In this document: positions 44,298-52,390 of the stretch, piece by piece | Position numbering within the stretch: position 1 is the first letter of the stretch | How the letters are laid out: each line of letters begins with the position of its first letter | Assembly (NCBI RefSeq): GCF_900094575.1 | Contig: NZ_FMAE01000007.1 | Span: forward strand, 124,001 to 188,000 | Direction of reading: 5' to 3' | From: Bradyrhizobium yuanmingense | GTDB taxonomy: Bacteria; Pseudomonadota; Alphaproteobacteria; Rhizobiales; Xanthobacteraceae | DNA length: 64,000 nt | Translations under genes and position numbers: made by a program | Notes under the pieces: model-generated | Told to the model about the DNA's origin: nothing | Seen by the model: the letters and a program-made list of their open reading frames with translations, nothing else | The model's database searches: none

Positions 44298-45191
44298 TCA
44301 GGCTGCGAAGCGGATCTGTCCTGCGGGGGAGGGATCGTAGCCGGTCAGCTCCTCCGCGCGCTGGCGCAGCCGCCGCTCGTTCAGGAAGCGGAGCAAGGCC
44401 TGCATGGCGGGGCGGAAATAGCTGCGCTGCCGCATCGCGAGGTCGAAATTCTCCCAGACCAGCGGCACGAAATCGAGACCGGCCGAGCGCGCCGCGGCGC
44501 GCGTCGCGATGCCGCAATCGGCCTGGCCGGCGCGAACCAGCTCGGCCAGATCCGGGCCGGTCAGCGCCGGCGTCTCGATCCGGCGCAAGTCCCGCATCGA
44601 GGCGCCGGCGCGCTTGAGCAGCACGTCGAGCAGCATCTGCGCGCCCGTGCCCTGTTGCCGCATCGCCATCCGGGCCCCGGCTGCGAGCACGTCGGTCAGG
44701 CTGTGCAGGTGCTTGGGATTGCCGTGCGGCAGCAGGAGACCCTCTTCGCGGCGCACGAACGCGATCAGCACCGCATCATGCAGGTCCGGCGTGGTCCGCA
44801 GCGCTTCGATGCTGGCATCGCTAGAGAAATTGTCGCCGGCGTCGAGCGCGTGGAAGTGCACCGCCGCAGCCATCACCTCATTGCGCTGCAAGCGCTCGAG
44901 CCCGCGCGCGCTGCCCTCGCTCATCGATCCGAGCCCGGAGCCGGACTCGCGCAGGCTCCAATCGAGCAGTTCGTCGTGGCTGCCGCCCACGACCGGCGGC
45001 GGCTCGGCGATCAACATGCCGGCCGGGCGCGCGAGGCCCGACAGGACCCAGAGGTCGAGCTCGTGCCGTGGGAACAGCCATTTCCCCGTCACCTTGCTGC
45101 AGGGGATCGCACCGGTGGTGACGAGCTCGTAAAGCTTGCGTTCGCCGAGCCGAAGGTAATCGGCGGCTTCGCTGGTGGTCAGGAATTCCAT
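44298..45191 (-). CDS. HTH regulator with periplasmic-binding-protein-like effector domain
   Basis: The 297-residue protein starts with an excisionase/MerR-like helix-turn-helix (FLTTSEAADYLRLGERKLYELV, then GKWLFPRHELDLWV). From about residue 85 it has a type 2 binding-protein fold of the kind seen in molybdate/tungstate-responsive proteins (LLLPHGNPKHLHSLTDVLA; RQQGTGAQMLLDVLL; LVRAGQADCGIATRAAA). There is no signal peptide, so it reads a cytoplasmic ligand. It is divergent from the tungstate-binding gene and next to cofactor genes, so Mo/W-oxyanion control of that operon is likely. Confidence 0.82.
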   Translation of the reverse strand: MEFLTTSEAADYLRLGERKLYELVTTGAIPCSKVTGKWLFPRHELDLWVLSGLARPAGMLIAEPPPVVGGSHDELLDWSLRESGSGLGSMSEGSARGLERLQRNEVMAAAVHFHALDAGDNFSSDASIEALRTTPDLHDAVLIAFVRREEGLLLPHGNPKHLHSLTDVLAAGARMAMRQQGTGAQMLLDVLLKRAGASMRDLRRIETPALTGPDLAELVRAGQADCGIATRAAARSAGLDFVPLVWENFDLAMRQRSYFRPAMQALLRFLNERRLRQRAEELTGYDPSPAGQIRFAA

Positions 45192-45193
45192 CC

Positions 45194-45207
45194 TGCATTC
45201 CTATGCA
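45194..45207. promoter_or_regulatory. Candidate operator between the HTH regulator and tupA
   Basis: TGCAT-TCCT-ATGCA is a perfect 5+5 inverted repeat only 2 bp upstream of the regulator start codon. A related half (CTGCATTTC) recurs at about 45247-45255. The position suits autoregulation; the 281-bp divergent interval otherwise has no clear gene. Confidence 0.3.
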
Positions 45208-45472
45208 AATTCTTGCTTCTTTTTGACGTCCGACGCAGGTGGAATTCTGCATTTCAGATATTTGTCGCAGGGAACCATGCCCGATCATCTCGCTGCTTTG
45301 CAACACATCCGCACGCGCGATCTCTGCTTTGGTGAACGATCCTAAAGAGATCGCGCGCCCGGTGCGCCGCGATGAACTTGCCGAAATTTCCCGGCCGGCA
45401 GCGCAAAACGCGTCACGAGTGCGGCGCAATCGATCATCATCATGACGGCGTCAAACCTGAGGGAATCCGATC

Positions 45473-46300
45473 ATGGGCCGCCTGTCCGTTGCACTTGCGC
45501 TTCTCTGCGGCCTTGCCGCAGGCGTTGCGGCTTCGGCCGCGGAGGACCGCAGCATTGTCCTCGCTTCGACGACGGCGACGCAGGAATCCGGGCTGCTCGA
45601 CTATCTGCTGCCGATCTTCCGCGACAAGACCGGCATCGACGTCACCGTGATCGCGCGGCGCGCCGACGAAGTGCTCGATGGGGCGCGGCGGGGTGAGGTC
45701 GACGTCGTGCTGATGCACGCGCGGCCTCAGGAGGAGAAGTTCGTCGCCGACGGCTTTGGCGTGAAGCGATACGACGTGATGTACAGCGACTATGTGCTGA
45801 TCGGGCCGAAGAGCGATCCCGCGGGCGTAAAGGGCAAGGACATCGCGACGGCGCTGAAGGCGATCGAAGCCAAAGGCGCGCCGTTCGTGACGCGTGGCGA
45901 TCGGTCGGGCACTCATGCCGCGGAGCTCGCGCTTTGGATCGTTGCCGGCATCGACATCGCGAGCGCCAAGGGCGCCTGGTATCGCGAGGCCGGGCCCGGC
46001 ATGGCCGCATCGCTCGGGGCCGCGCGCGCGGCCAATGCCTATGTGCTTGCGGATCGCGGCAGCTGGATCGCGTTCAGCGATCGCGGCGATCTCGACATCG
46101 TCGTCGAAGGCGACCGGCGGCTGCTCAACCAATATGGTGTGATGCTGGTGAACCCTGCGAAGTTCCCGAACGTGAAGAAGGACCTCGCGCAGACCTTCGT
46201 CGATTGGCTGACATCGCCGGAGGGGCAGACGGCGATTGCCGGCTACAAGGTGGACGGGCAGCAATTGTTCTTCCCCAATTCGGACAGGTCGGGCGGCTGA
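45473..46300 (+). CDS. tupA: Tungstate-binding protein of an ABC importer, TupA-like
   Basis: This 275-residue protein has a Sec signal ending AASA-AED. Its body has TupA motifs: LASTTATQESGLLDYLLP, the DVVLMHARPQEEKFVADGFGV run, YDVMYSDYVLIGPKSDPAGV, and TRGDRSGTHAAELALW. TupA binds tungstate very tightly in the periplasm. A GAGGGA site precedes the ATG. The permease (tupB) and ATPase (tupC) genes normally next to it are not here; MoeA-like genes follow within 60 bp. Molybdate binding cannot be excluded. Confidence 0.85.
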   Translation: MGRLSVALALLCGLAAGVAASAAEDRSIVLASTTATQESGLLDYLLPIFRDKTGIDVTVIARRADEVLDGARRGEVDVVLMHARPQEEKFVADGFGVKRYDVMYSDYVLIGPKSDPAGVKGKDIATALKAIEAKGAPFVTRGDRSGTHAAELALWIVAGIDIASAKGAWYREAGPGMAASLGAARAANAYVLADRGSWIAFSDRGDLDIVVEGDRRLLNQYGVMLVNPAKFPNVKKDLAQTFVDWLTSPEGQTAIAGYKVDGQQLFFPNSDRSGG

Positions 46301-46360
46301 GGGTTGAGGCCGGGACCGCCGGCGGTTGCCAAACCGGACGATGCATGGTCCTCATGGCGC

Positions 46361-47467
46361 ATGACCCAGCGCCTGCCGCCTTCGCTCACGCCGCTCGACA
46401 CCGCGCTCGCCGCGCTGCTACGGGGCGTTGATCCCGTCGCGCCGATGGAGGTGCCGCTGGCGGACGCAATCGGCTGCATCGCGGCGGGTGCGCCGCTGCT
46501 TGCCGCCTATCCTTCCCGGGATGTTGCGGCCGTAGATGGTTGGGCGCTATCTGCCAACGATCTCGTCGGGGCGTCCGCTTACTCGCCCGTGCCGCTGGCA
46601 ATGGCTCCTGCATGGGTCGAGGCGGGCGAGGCGATGCCGGCGGGATGCGACTGCGTGCTCGATGCCGACGCCGTGGAGACGTCGGGGCCGCTTGCCCAGG
46701 TGCTCGCAGAGGGCGCGCCGGGGCAGGGTGTCAGGCGCGCAGGCAGCGACATCACCGCGCGTAGGGCCGTGGGGGACGCCGGCCATCCCATCCGTGCGGC
46801 GGACCTGTTGCTGGCGCGTGCGGCGGGCGGGGACAAACTCGCCGTGAGGCGGCCGCGGCTGCGCATAGTCAATGTGCCGGGTGGGACGGTCGCGGCGCAG
46901 ACGATTGCCGGGATCGCGCACACAGCGGGACTGGATGTGGAAACGCGTCCAGCGCGTGCGCGCGATGCAGCGTCGATTGCCGATGCGCTCGATGCGTCCT
47001 CCTGCGATGTCCTGCTGACCATCGGCGGCAGCGGCGTCGGCCGCCAGGACGCCGCCATCGCCGCCCTCGCCCGGCGCGGCGAGGTGATGGCGCACGGCCT
47101 TGCGCTGCAGCCGGGACGCACCGCTGCGGTCGGACGGCTGGGACGGGTTCCCGTCGTCGCCTTGCCCGGCTCGCCCGATTCCGCGCTTGCAGCTTGGCTT
47201 GCACTCGCGCTGCCGCTCGCGGACCGTTTGTCGGCGCGTCGGCCGCGTCGAAAAGTGTCGCTGCCGCTTGCGCGAAAGATCGCCTCCAGCGTCGGCATCA
47301 CGGAGATCGCTTTGCTGGCTGAGGAACATCGTGCCTGGATGCCGCTTGCCGTGGGCGAATGGCCGCTTCAGGCCATCGCCCGTGCGGACGCATGGCTGCT
47401 CATTTCCGCCAGCGACGAGGGATTTGCGGCAGGTACGCCGATCGATGCGTATCTGATGCGGGCGTGA
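46361..47467 (+). CDS. MoeA-like molybdopterin-binding protein (divergent)
   Basis: The 368-residue protein follows the MoeA plan: N-terminal LTPLDTALAALL..VAPMEVPLADAIG, the DVAAVDGWALSANDL segment corresponding to the S-N-M-D-G-Y-A motif, and a MPT-binding domain (DVLLTIGGSGVGRQDAAI; PVVALPGSPDSALAAWL). It is shorter and more diverged than the MoeA at 52391-53647. Start chosen at the ATG at 46361; a TTG at 46304 would add 19 residues. It probably handles metal insertion for a special cofactor. Confidence 0.8.
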   Translation: MTQRLPPSLTPLDTALAALLRGVDPVAPMEVPLADAIGCIAAGAPLLAAYPSRDVAAVDGWALSANDLVGASAYSPVPLAMAPAWVEAGEAMPAGCDCVLDADAVETSGPLAQVLAEGAPGQGVRRAGSDITARRAVGDAGHPIRAADLLLARAAGGDKLAVRRPRLRIVNVPGGTVAAQTIAGIAHTAGLDVETRPARARDAASIADALDASSCDVLLTIGGSGVGRQDAAIAALARRGEVMAHGLALQPGRTAAVGRLGRVPVVALPGSPDSALAAWLALALPLADRLSARRPRRKVSLPLARKIASSVGITEIALLAEEHRAWMPLAVGEWPLQAIARADAWLLISASDEGFAAGTPIDAYLMRA

Positions 47468-47480
47468 TAAGGGTTCTGGC

Positions 47481-49430
47481 ATGACGATGATCCCGAAATC
47501 ACCGGACCGCAGCGCGCTCGAGCAGGAGCAGTTCCTCAAGATCCTGTCGCGCGAAGAGGCCTTGGCGCGCTTCGAGGCGGCCTTGTTCCCGCGCGCGCTT
47601 CGAACTGAAACGCGCAAGCTCGCAGCCGCGCTGGGCGCTGCCCTCGCCGAAGATATCACGGCAACGATCGACGTGCCGCCGTTCGACCGCTCCAATGTCG
47701 ACGGCTTTGCCGTGCGCTCCGCCGACCTTGCGGCGGCCGGCGAGGGCGCGCCCGTGCGCCTCGCGCTGAATGGCGAGACCGTTCATTGCGGGACCGCGCC
47801 GACGCTGCAGGTGGCGGCCGGAACCGCAACGGCGATCGCCACCGGCGGTCCGTTGCCGCGCGGCGCCGATGCCGTGGTGATGGTCGAGCACACCCAGCCG
47901 GCCGGCCAGGATGCGATCGATGTCCGTCGCGCCGTCTCGCCGGGGCAATTCGTCTCGTATGCCGGCTCCGACATCGCGCGGGGCGAGGCGCTGCTGCGCG
48001 CCGGCACCATCATCGGCTCGCGCGAGATCGGCATGCTGGCGGCTTGCGGCATCGCCGAGGTGGGTGTCGCGCGCAGGCCGCGGGTTGCCGTGATCTCCAC
48101 CGGCGATGAGCTGGTTCAGCCCGGCGAGGTGCTCGGGCCCGCCGAGATCTACGATACCAATGGCGCCATCGTCGCGGCCGCGGTCGACGAAAACGGTGGC
48201 GAGGCCGTCTTCCTCGGCGCTGTTCCGGACGACGAAGCCAGGCTCGAAGCCGCCATGCGCAACGCGCTTGCGGAAGCCGACATGCTGGTGCTCTCGGGCG
48301 GCACGTCGAAAGGCGCGGGCGACCTCTCTCATCGCATCATCAGCCGGCTCGGCGCACCCGGCATCATCGCCCATGGCGTCGCGCTCAAGCCCGGCAAGCC
48401 GTTGTGTCTTGCGGTGTGCGACGGCAAGCCTGTCGTGATCCTGCCGGGTTTTCCGACTTCGGCGATGTTCACCTTCCACGACATGATCGTGCCGGTGCTG
48501 CGCAGGATGGCCGGACTGCCGCGGCGCTCCGATGCCAAGGTGAACGCGACCGTGCCGGTACGCATCGCTTCCGAGCTCGGCCGCACCGAATTCGTCATGG
48601 TCTCGCTGGTTGAGGGCAGGGAGGGCCTCATCGCCTATCCCTCCGGCAAGGGGTCTGGTGCGATCACGTCCTTTGCTCAGGCGGACGGCTTTCTGCGCAT
48701 CGACGCACTTGCCGACCAGATGCCGGCCGGCACCGAGACCGAGGTGACGCTGTTCACGCCGCATGTGCGCGTGCCGGATCTCGTCATCGTCGGCAGCCAT
48801 TGCACCGGCCTCGATCTCGTCACCGCACAGCTCGCGCATGCTGGTCTCACCGTGCGCTCGATCGCGGTCGGCAGCCTCGGCGGGCTTGCAGCAGCCAAAC
48901 GTGGCGAATGCGATCTCGCGCCGATCCACCTGTTCGACGATAGAAGCGAGACCTACAACACGCCCTATCTCGTCGAAGGTCTCGAGCTCGTGCCAGGCTG
49001 GCGGCGGATGCAGGGCATCGTCTTCCGCAAGGACGACAAACGTTTCGAAGGTCTTGGTGGAAAGGACGCCGTTGCGGCGGCGCTCGCTGATCCCGCCTGC
49101 ATCATGGTCAACCGCAACCAGGGCGCCGGCACGCGCATCCTGATCGACCGGCTGCTCGGCGGCGCGCGGCCGGAAGGCTACTGGAACCAGCCGCGTTCGC
49201 ACAACGCGGTGGCGGCGGCCGTCGCGCAGCACCGGGCCGATTGGGGCATGACCATTGCGCCGGTCGCCCACGCCGTCGGCCTCGGTTTCATTCCGCTCGC
49301 GGAAGAGCATTATGACTTCGCGGTGGTGAGTGCGCGAAAGCAACGGCCGGCAGTGCAGGCGTTTCTCGACGCACTCGGCTCGAACGAGGTACGCGCGTCG
49401 CTCGCGCGAGCGGGCTTCCGGCCCGCATAG
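47481..49430 (+). CDS. MoeA fused to a C-terminal binding-protein-like domain
   Basis: The 649-residue protein has a complete MoeA part in residues 1-420 (DVPPFDRSNVDGFAVRS; VISTGDELVQPGE; LVLSGGTSKGAGDLSH; VVILPGFPTSAMF). A type 2 periplasmic-binding-like domain without signal peptide follows in about 440-645 (DLVIVGSHCTGLDLVTAQLA; NRNQGAGTRILIDRLLGG; WGMTIAPVAHAVGLGFIPL). The fusion is known in archaea and bacteria that use tungsten or special molybdoenzymes. The extra domain may deliver or select the oxyanion. It follows the previous gene by 13 bp. Confidence 0.88.
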   Translation: MTMIPKSPDRSALEQEQFLKILSREEALARFEAALFPRALRTETRKLAAALGAALAEDITATIDVPPFDRSNVDGFAVRSADLAAAGEGAPVRLALNGETVHCGTAPTLQVAAGTATAIATGGPLPRGADAVVMVEHTQPAGQDAIDVRRAVSPGQFVSYAGSDIARGEALLRAGTIIGSREIGMLAACGIAEVGVARRPRVAVISTGDELVQPGEVLGPAEIYDTNGAIVAAAVDENGGEAVFLGAVPDDEARLEAAMRNALAEADMLVLSGGTSKGAGDLSHRIISRLGAPGIIAHGVALKPGKPLCLAVCDGKPVVILPGFPTSAMFTFHDMIVPVLRRMAGLPRRSDAKVNATVPVRIASELGRTEFVMVSLVEGREGLIAYPSGKGSGAITSFAQADGFLRIDALADQMPAGTETEVTLFTPHVRVPDLVIVGSHCTGLDLVTAQLAHAGLTVRSIAVGSLGGLAAAKRGECDLAPIHLFDDRSETYNTPYLVEGLELVPGWRRMQGIVFRKDDKRFEGLGGKDAVAAALADPACIMVNRNQGAGTRILIDRLLGGARPEGYWNQPRSHNAVAAAVAQHRADWGMTIAPVAHAVGLGFIPLAEEHYDFAVVSARKQRPAVQAFLDALGSNEVRASLARAGFRPA

Positions 49431-49471
49431 ACGAGGGACCACGACGCGTTCGAGCCATGAGAGGTCTACGG

Positions 49472-49702
49472 CTACGATGCCTGGTCGGTACGGCTGGCGG
49501 CCTGAGCGGCCTGCTCTCGCTTGCGCTCACGATCCTCGGCCTCGGCAAGCGCGCGCCGCGCGGCGGGTGGCAGCGGCTTTGGATCCGGCGGCACCTCGAC
49601 GATGTCAGGCTTGCTCAGCTGCCTCGTGCGATCGATCGTCTCGGAGAGATCGAAGACGAAGTCGACGAATTCGAAGATAGTATTCAAGAGAGGGGCGGCC
49701 AT
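49472..49702 (-). CDS. Small hydrophilic hypothetical protein
   Basis: The 76-residue frame from the ATG at 49702 opens MAAPLLNTIFEFVDFVFDLSETID, an amphipathic helix, then has a proline-rich link and a long Ala/Glu/Arg helix. No family known to me. The codon pattern looks coding and there is no better gene opposite it. A ribosome site is weak (GGA about 10 bp upstream). Confidence 0.45.
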   Translation of the reverse strand: MAAPLLNTIFEFVDFVFDLSETIDRTRQLSKPDIVEVPPDPKPLPPAARRALAEAEDRERKREQAAQAASRTDQAS

Positions 49703-49800
49703 GGCTTCGTCCGGGGAATGTCCAGACCTGTGGTCGCTCCCGTTCCAGGTCCGGTTCAAGACGTCATGAACTTGGCGGGGCGCCGCAGCGACCAAGGAAC

Positions 49801-50112
49801 ATGAGCCAGGTCATGACTGCATCGACGCCCCTCAACTTCCGCAAGATCGCTGCTCTCGTCGCGGCGGCCGGCACGCTGTTCTGGCTCTACACCTTCCATT
49901 ACATCGCGAATGTTCCGCCCGGGGACGGCAGCGGCTTTCAATGGCTCGCGGTGTTTCCGCTGGGCATGGTTTTCGGGGCGTTCTTCCTGCCGGCTTGGCT
50001 GCTGGTTGCGATCGGCCGTTTGCCGCGCTTCACCACTGCCGTCGGCATTTGCGGCCTGATCGCCTTCGCGATCATCTGGGCGCAGCTCCTCAACGAGTTT
50101 CCGAAATCATAG
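49801..50112 (+). CDS. Small three-helix membrane protein
   Basis: This 103-residue protein has hydrophobic segments at about residues 15-35, 46-70 and 80-95. AAGGA lies close before the ATG at 49801; the ATG four codons later is also possible. No known domain. It is convergent with mobA, 5 bp away, and does not look related to the cofactor genes. Confidence 0.6.
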   Translation: MSQVMTASTPLNFRKIAALVAAAGTLFWLYTFHYIANVPPGDGSGFQWLAVFPLGMVFGAFFLPAWLLVAIGRLPRFTTAVGICGLIAFAIIWAQLLNEFPKS

Positions 50113-50117
50113 AGTCG

Positions 50118-50753
50118 CTAAGACGCGTCATCCAGCGCCGCCAGCCGCTCGGCCTCGGCGATGTCCGCGACCGTGTTGGCATTGAAGAACGGATCGAGCG
50201 GCTCGTTCGGCCAGGTCACCGTTGCGAGCGGATAGCGCGCGGTCCAGCGGTCGATCTTGCGGAGGTCTTCGTCCACGAGCGCGTGGCGCAGCTCCTCGTG
50301 CAAGGCGACGCGCCACAGGCCGATCACCGGATGCGACTGCTCGCCTGATGCGGCGACCGCAAGCTGCGCATTCTCACGCGCGCGCGCCTCATGCAGCTGC
50401 GCGACGAGGTCGCGCGGCAGGAACGGGCAATCGCCGGCGGCGCTGAGCACCCATTCGATCTCCGGCCGGTTCGCCGCGGTCCAGTCGAGCGCCGCGAGGA
50501 TGCCGGCGAGGGGACCCGGGAAGCCGGGCACGTCGTCGGCGACGACCTGCAAGCCGTACGCGGCAAAGCGGGCGGGATCGCCGTTGGCGTTGAGGATCAG
50601 TTCGCTGCACTGGGGCGAAAGGCGCGCGATCACGCGTTCCAGAATGGTGCGGCCGCCGATGGTGCGCATCGGCTTGTCGCCGCCGCCCATGCGCCGCGCG
50701 AGCCCGCCGGCGAGCAGCACGCCGAGAGTCGGGGGAACGCGCGCCGCGGACAT
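50118..50753 (-). CDS. mobA: Molybdenum cofactor guanylyltransferase
   Basis: The 211-residue enzyme transfers GMP from GTP to molybdopterin to give the guanine dinucleotide form needed by formate dehydrogenase. It has the nucleotide-binding [15 protein letters not shown] near residue 13, and the conserved [11 protein letters not shown]. The ATG at 50753 comes one base after the fdhD stop, so the two are co-translated. Some upstream codons are open but overlap fdhD. Confidence 0.9.
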   Translation of the reverse strand: MSAARVPPTLGVLLAGGLARRMGGGDKPMRTIGGRTILERVIARLSPQCSELILNANGDPARFAAYGLQVVADDVPGFPGPLAGILAALDWTAANRPEIEWVLSAAGDCPFLPRDLVAQLHEARARENAQLAVAASGEQSHPVIGLWRVALHEELRHALVDEDLRKIDRWTARYPLATVTWPNEPLDPFFNANTVADIAEAERLAALDDAS

Positions 50754-50754
50754 G

Positions 50755-51645
50755 TCAGTCGTCACCGCCTTCACCCTTGCGCTTGTGCTTGGCCGATTCC
50801 TCTTCGACATAAGCGAGGTTTTGGTCGTAGACGATGCGCTCTTCGCCGGCGAGCACGATGAAGCGTTTGCCGCGGGTGCGCCCGACCAGCGTCAGGCCGA
50901 CCTGCCTTGCCAGATCGACACCCCAGGCGGTGAAGCCGGAGCGCGACACCAGGATCGGAATGCCCATTCGGACGGTCTTGATCACCATCTCTGAGGTGAG
51001 GCGCCCCGTGGTGTAGAGGATCTTGTCGGACGCGTCGACGCCGTGGCGGTACATCCAGCCCGCGATCTTGTCGACGGCGTTGTGGCGGCCGACATCCTCG
51101 GTGTAGCAGAGCGGGGTCCCTTCTTTGCACAGCACACAGCCGTGGATCGCGCCGGCCTCCAGATAAAGCGAGGGCATGGTGTTGATGGTCTGCGTCATCT
51201 GGTAGAGCCAGGAGGTGCGCAGCTCTGCCTTAGGCAGCGCGACGCTCTCGACCGCCTCCAAGAGGTCGCCGAAGGCGGTACCCTGCGCGCAGCCGGAGGT
51301 CTGCGTGCGCTTCTTCAGCTTGGCTTCGAAATTGGTGTGGTGTGAGGTGCGCACGACGACCACCTGGAGGTCGTCGTCGTACTCGACCTCGGTGACCACG
51401 TCGTTATATTTCAGCATGTTCTGGTTCAGCAGATAGCCGAGCGCCAGATATTCCGGGTAGTCGCCGATCGTCATCATGGTGACGATCTCCTGCGCGTTCA
51501 AATAGAGCGTCAGCGGCCGCTCCATGGGTACCTTGATCTCGACCCTGGCGCCGGTCTGGTCGGTGCCGGTCACGCTCTGGGTCAGGCGCGGGTCGTCCGG
51601 ATTGGGGACGATCAGGGGCACCGGGGCTTTGTCGATCTTCATCAT
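50755..51645 (-). CDS. fdhD: Formate dehydrogenase accessory sulfurtransferase FdhD
   Basis: The 296-residue protein has the FdhD markers [25 protein letters not shown], the CxxC loop [25 protein letters not shown] and [11 protein letters not shown]. FdhD passes sulfur from a cysteine desulfurase to the bis-MGD cofactor, without which formate dehydrogenase is inactive. Two adjacent ATG codons (51645, 51642) could start it. It is transcribed away from the dehydrogenase genes but lies in the same locus. Confidence 0.94.
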   Translation of the reverse strand: MMKIDKAPVPLIVPNPDDPRLTQSVTGTDQTGARVEIKVPMERPLTLYLNAQEIVTMMTIGDYPEYLALGYLLNQNMLKYNDVVTEVEYDDDLQVVVVRTSHHTNFEAKLKKRTQTSGCAQGTAFGDLLEAVESVALPKAELRTSWLYQMTQTINTMPSLYLEAGAIHGCVLCKEGTPLCYTEDVGRHNAVDKIAGWMYRHGVDASDKILYTTGRLTSEMVIKTVRMGIPILVSRSGFTAWGVDLARQVGLTLVGRTRGKRFIVLAGEERIVYDQNLAYVEEESAKHKRKGEGGDD

Positions 51646-51722
51646 GGCGGCGAGGTTAGCATGACATTCGGGTCAAGCCGATATAAGCATGGCGGGGAGA
51701 GAGCGAAATGCCACCTTGTCGT

Positions 51723-51796
51723 CATTGCGAGCGCAGCGAAGCAATCCAGGATCTTTCCGCAGCGGCAGTCTGGATTGCTTCGCTGCGCTCGCAATG
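51723..51796. repeat. Perfect 26-bp inverted repeat
   Basis: CATTGCGAGCGCAGCGAAGC..CA at 51723-51748 is exactly mirrored at 51771-51796 around a 22-bp centre. It lies between the divergent fdhD and mobB genes. A longer, imperfect relative is at 58721-58838. This is a dispersed palindromic repeat type. Confidence 0.85.
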
Positions 51797-51853
51797 AGGG
51801 GAGGGGATGGTGGTTCCATCGGCGAGCGCTGGTTGCTGGAAAAGAGAGCTGGA

Positions 51854-52381
51854 ATGAAAGTCATCGGCCTTGCAGGCTGGAGCGGTGCGGGCAAGACAAC
51901 GCTGTTGACGCGGCTGATCCCGCACTTCAACGCGCAGGGCCTGCGCGTCTCCGTGATCAAGCATGCGCATCACCAGTTCGACGTCGACGTGCCCGGCAAG
52001 GATTCCTGGCGCCATCGCGAGGCCGGCGCGGCGGAGGTTCTGGTGGCCTCGTCGAAACGCTGGGCGCTGATGCATGAGCTGCGCGGGGCGGCGGAGCCGC
52101 GACTGCCGGAGCTGCTCGACAAGCTCTCCGCGGTCGATCTCGTCGTGGTCGAAGGATTCAAGCGCGAGCCGCACCGCAAGATCGAGGTGCATCGTGCCGC
52201 CAACGGCAAGCCGCTGCTGTTTCCGGACGATCCCGGAATTGCCGGGATTGCGACCGACGTCGCGATTGACACGAGGCTGCCGACTGTCCATCTCGACGAT
52301 ATCGAAGGCGCGGCGGCATTGATGATACGGGCGGCGATGCCGGTCGAGGAAGCGGTAGCAAGAAGCGCAGCGACACGCTGA
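51854..52381 (+). CDS. mobB: Molybdopterin-guanine dinucleotide biosynthesis protein MobB
   Basis: The 175-residue P-loop protein has Walker A GWSGAGKTTLL at residues 8-18, SVIKHAHHQFDVDVPGKDSW, and VVVEGFKREPHRKIEVHR. It binds GTP and assists MobA in dinucleotide cofactor synthesis. The ATG at 51854 fits the family's N-terminus; the open frame upstream crosses the palindromic repeat. moeA starts 9 bp downstream. Confidence 0.92.
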   Translation: MKVIGLAGWSGAGKTTLLTRLIPHFNAQGLRVSVIKHAHHQFDVDVPGKDSWRHREAGAAEVLVASSKRWALMHELRGAAEPRLPELLDKLSAVDLVVVEGFKREPHRKIEVHRAANGKPLLFPDDPGIAGIATDVAIDTRLPTVHLDDIEGAAALMIRAAMPVEEAVARSAATR

Positions 52382-52390
52382 CGAGGCACC

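Noticed and set aside
47499-49442. A 647-codon minus-strand open frame
   Set aside because: It is the antisense of the MoeA fusion gene, whose motifs are unmistakable; no ribosome site or family match on the minus strand.
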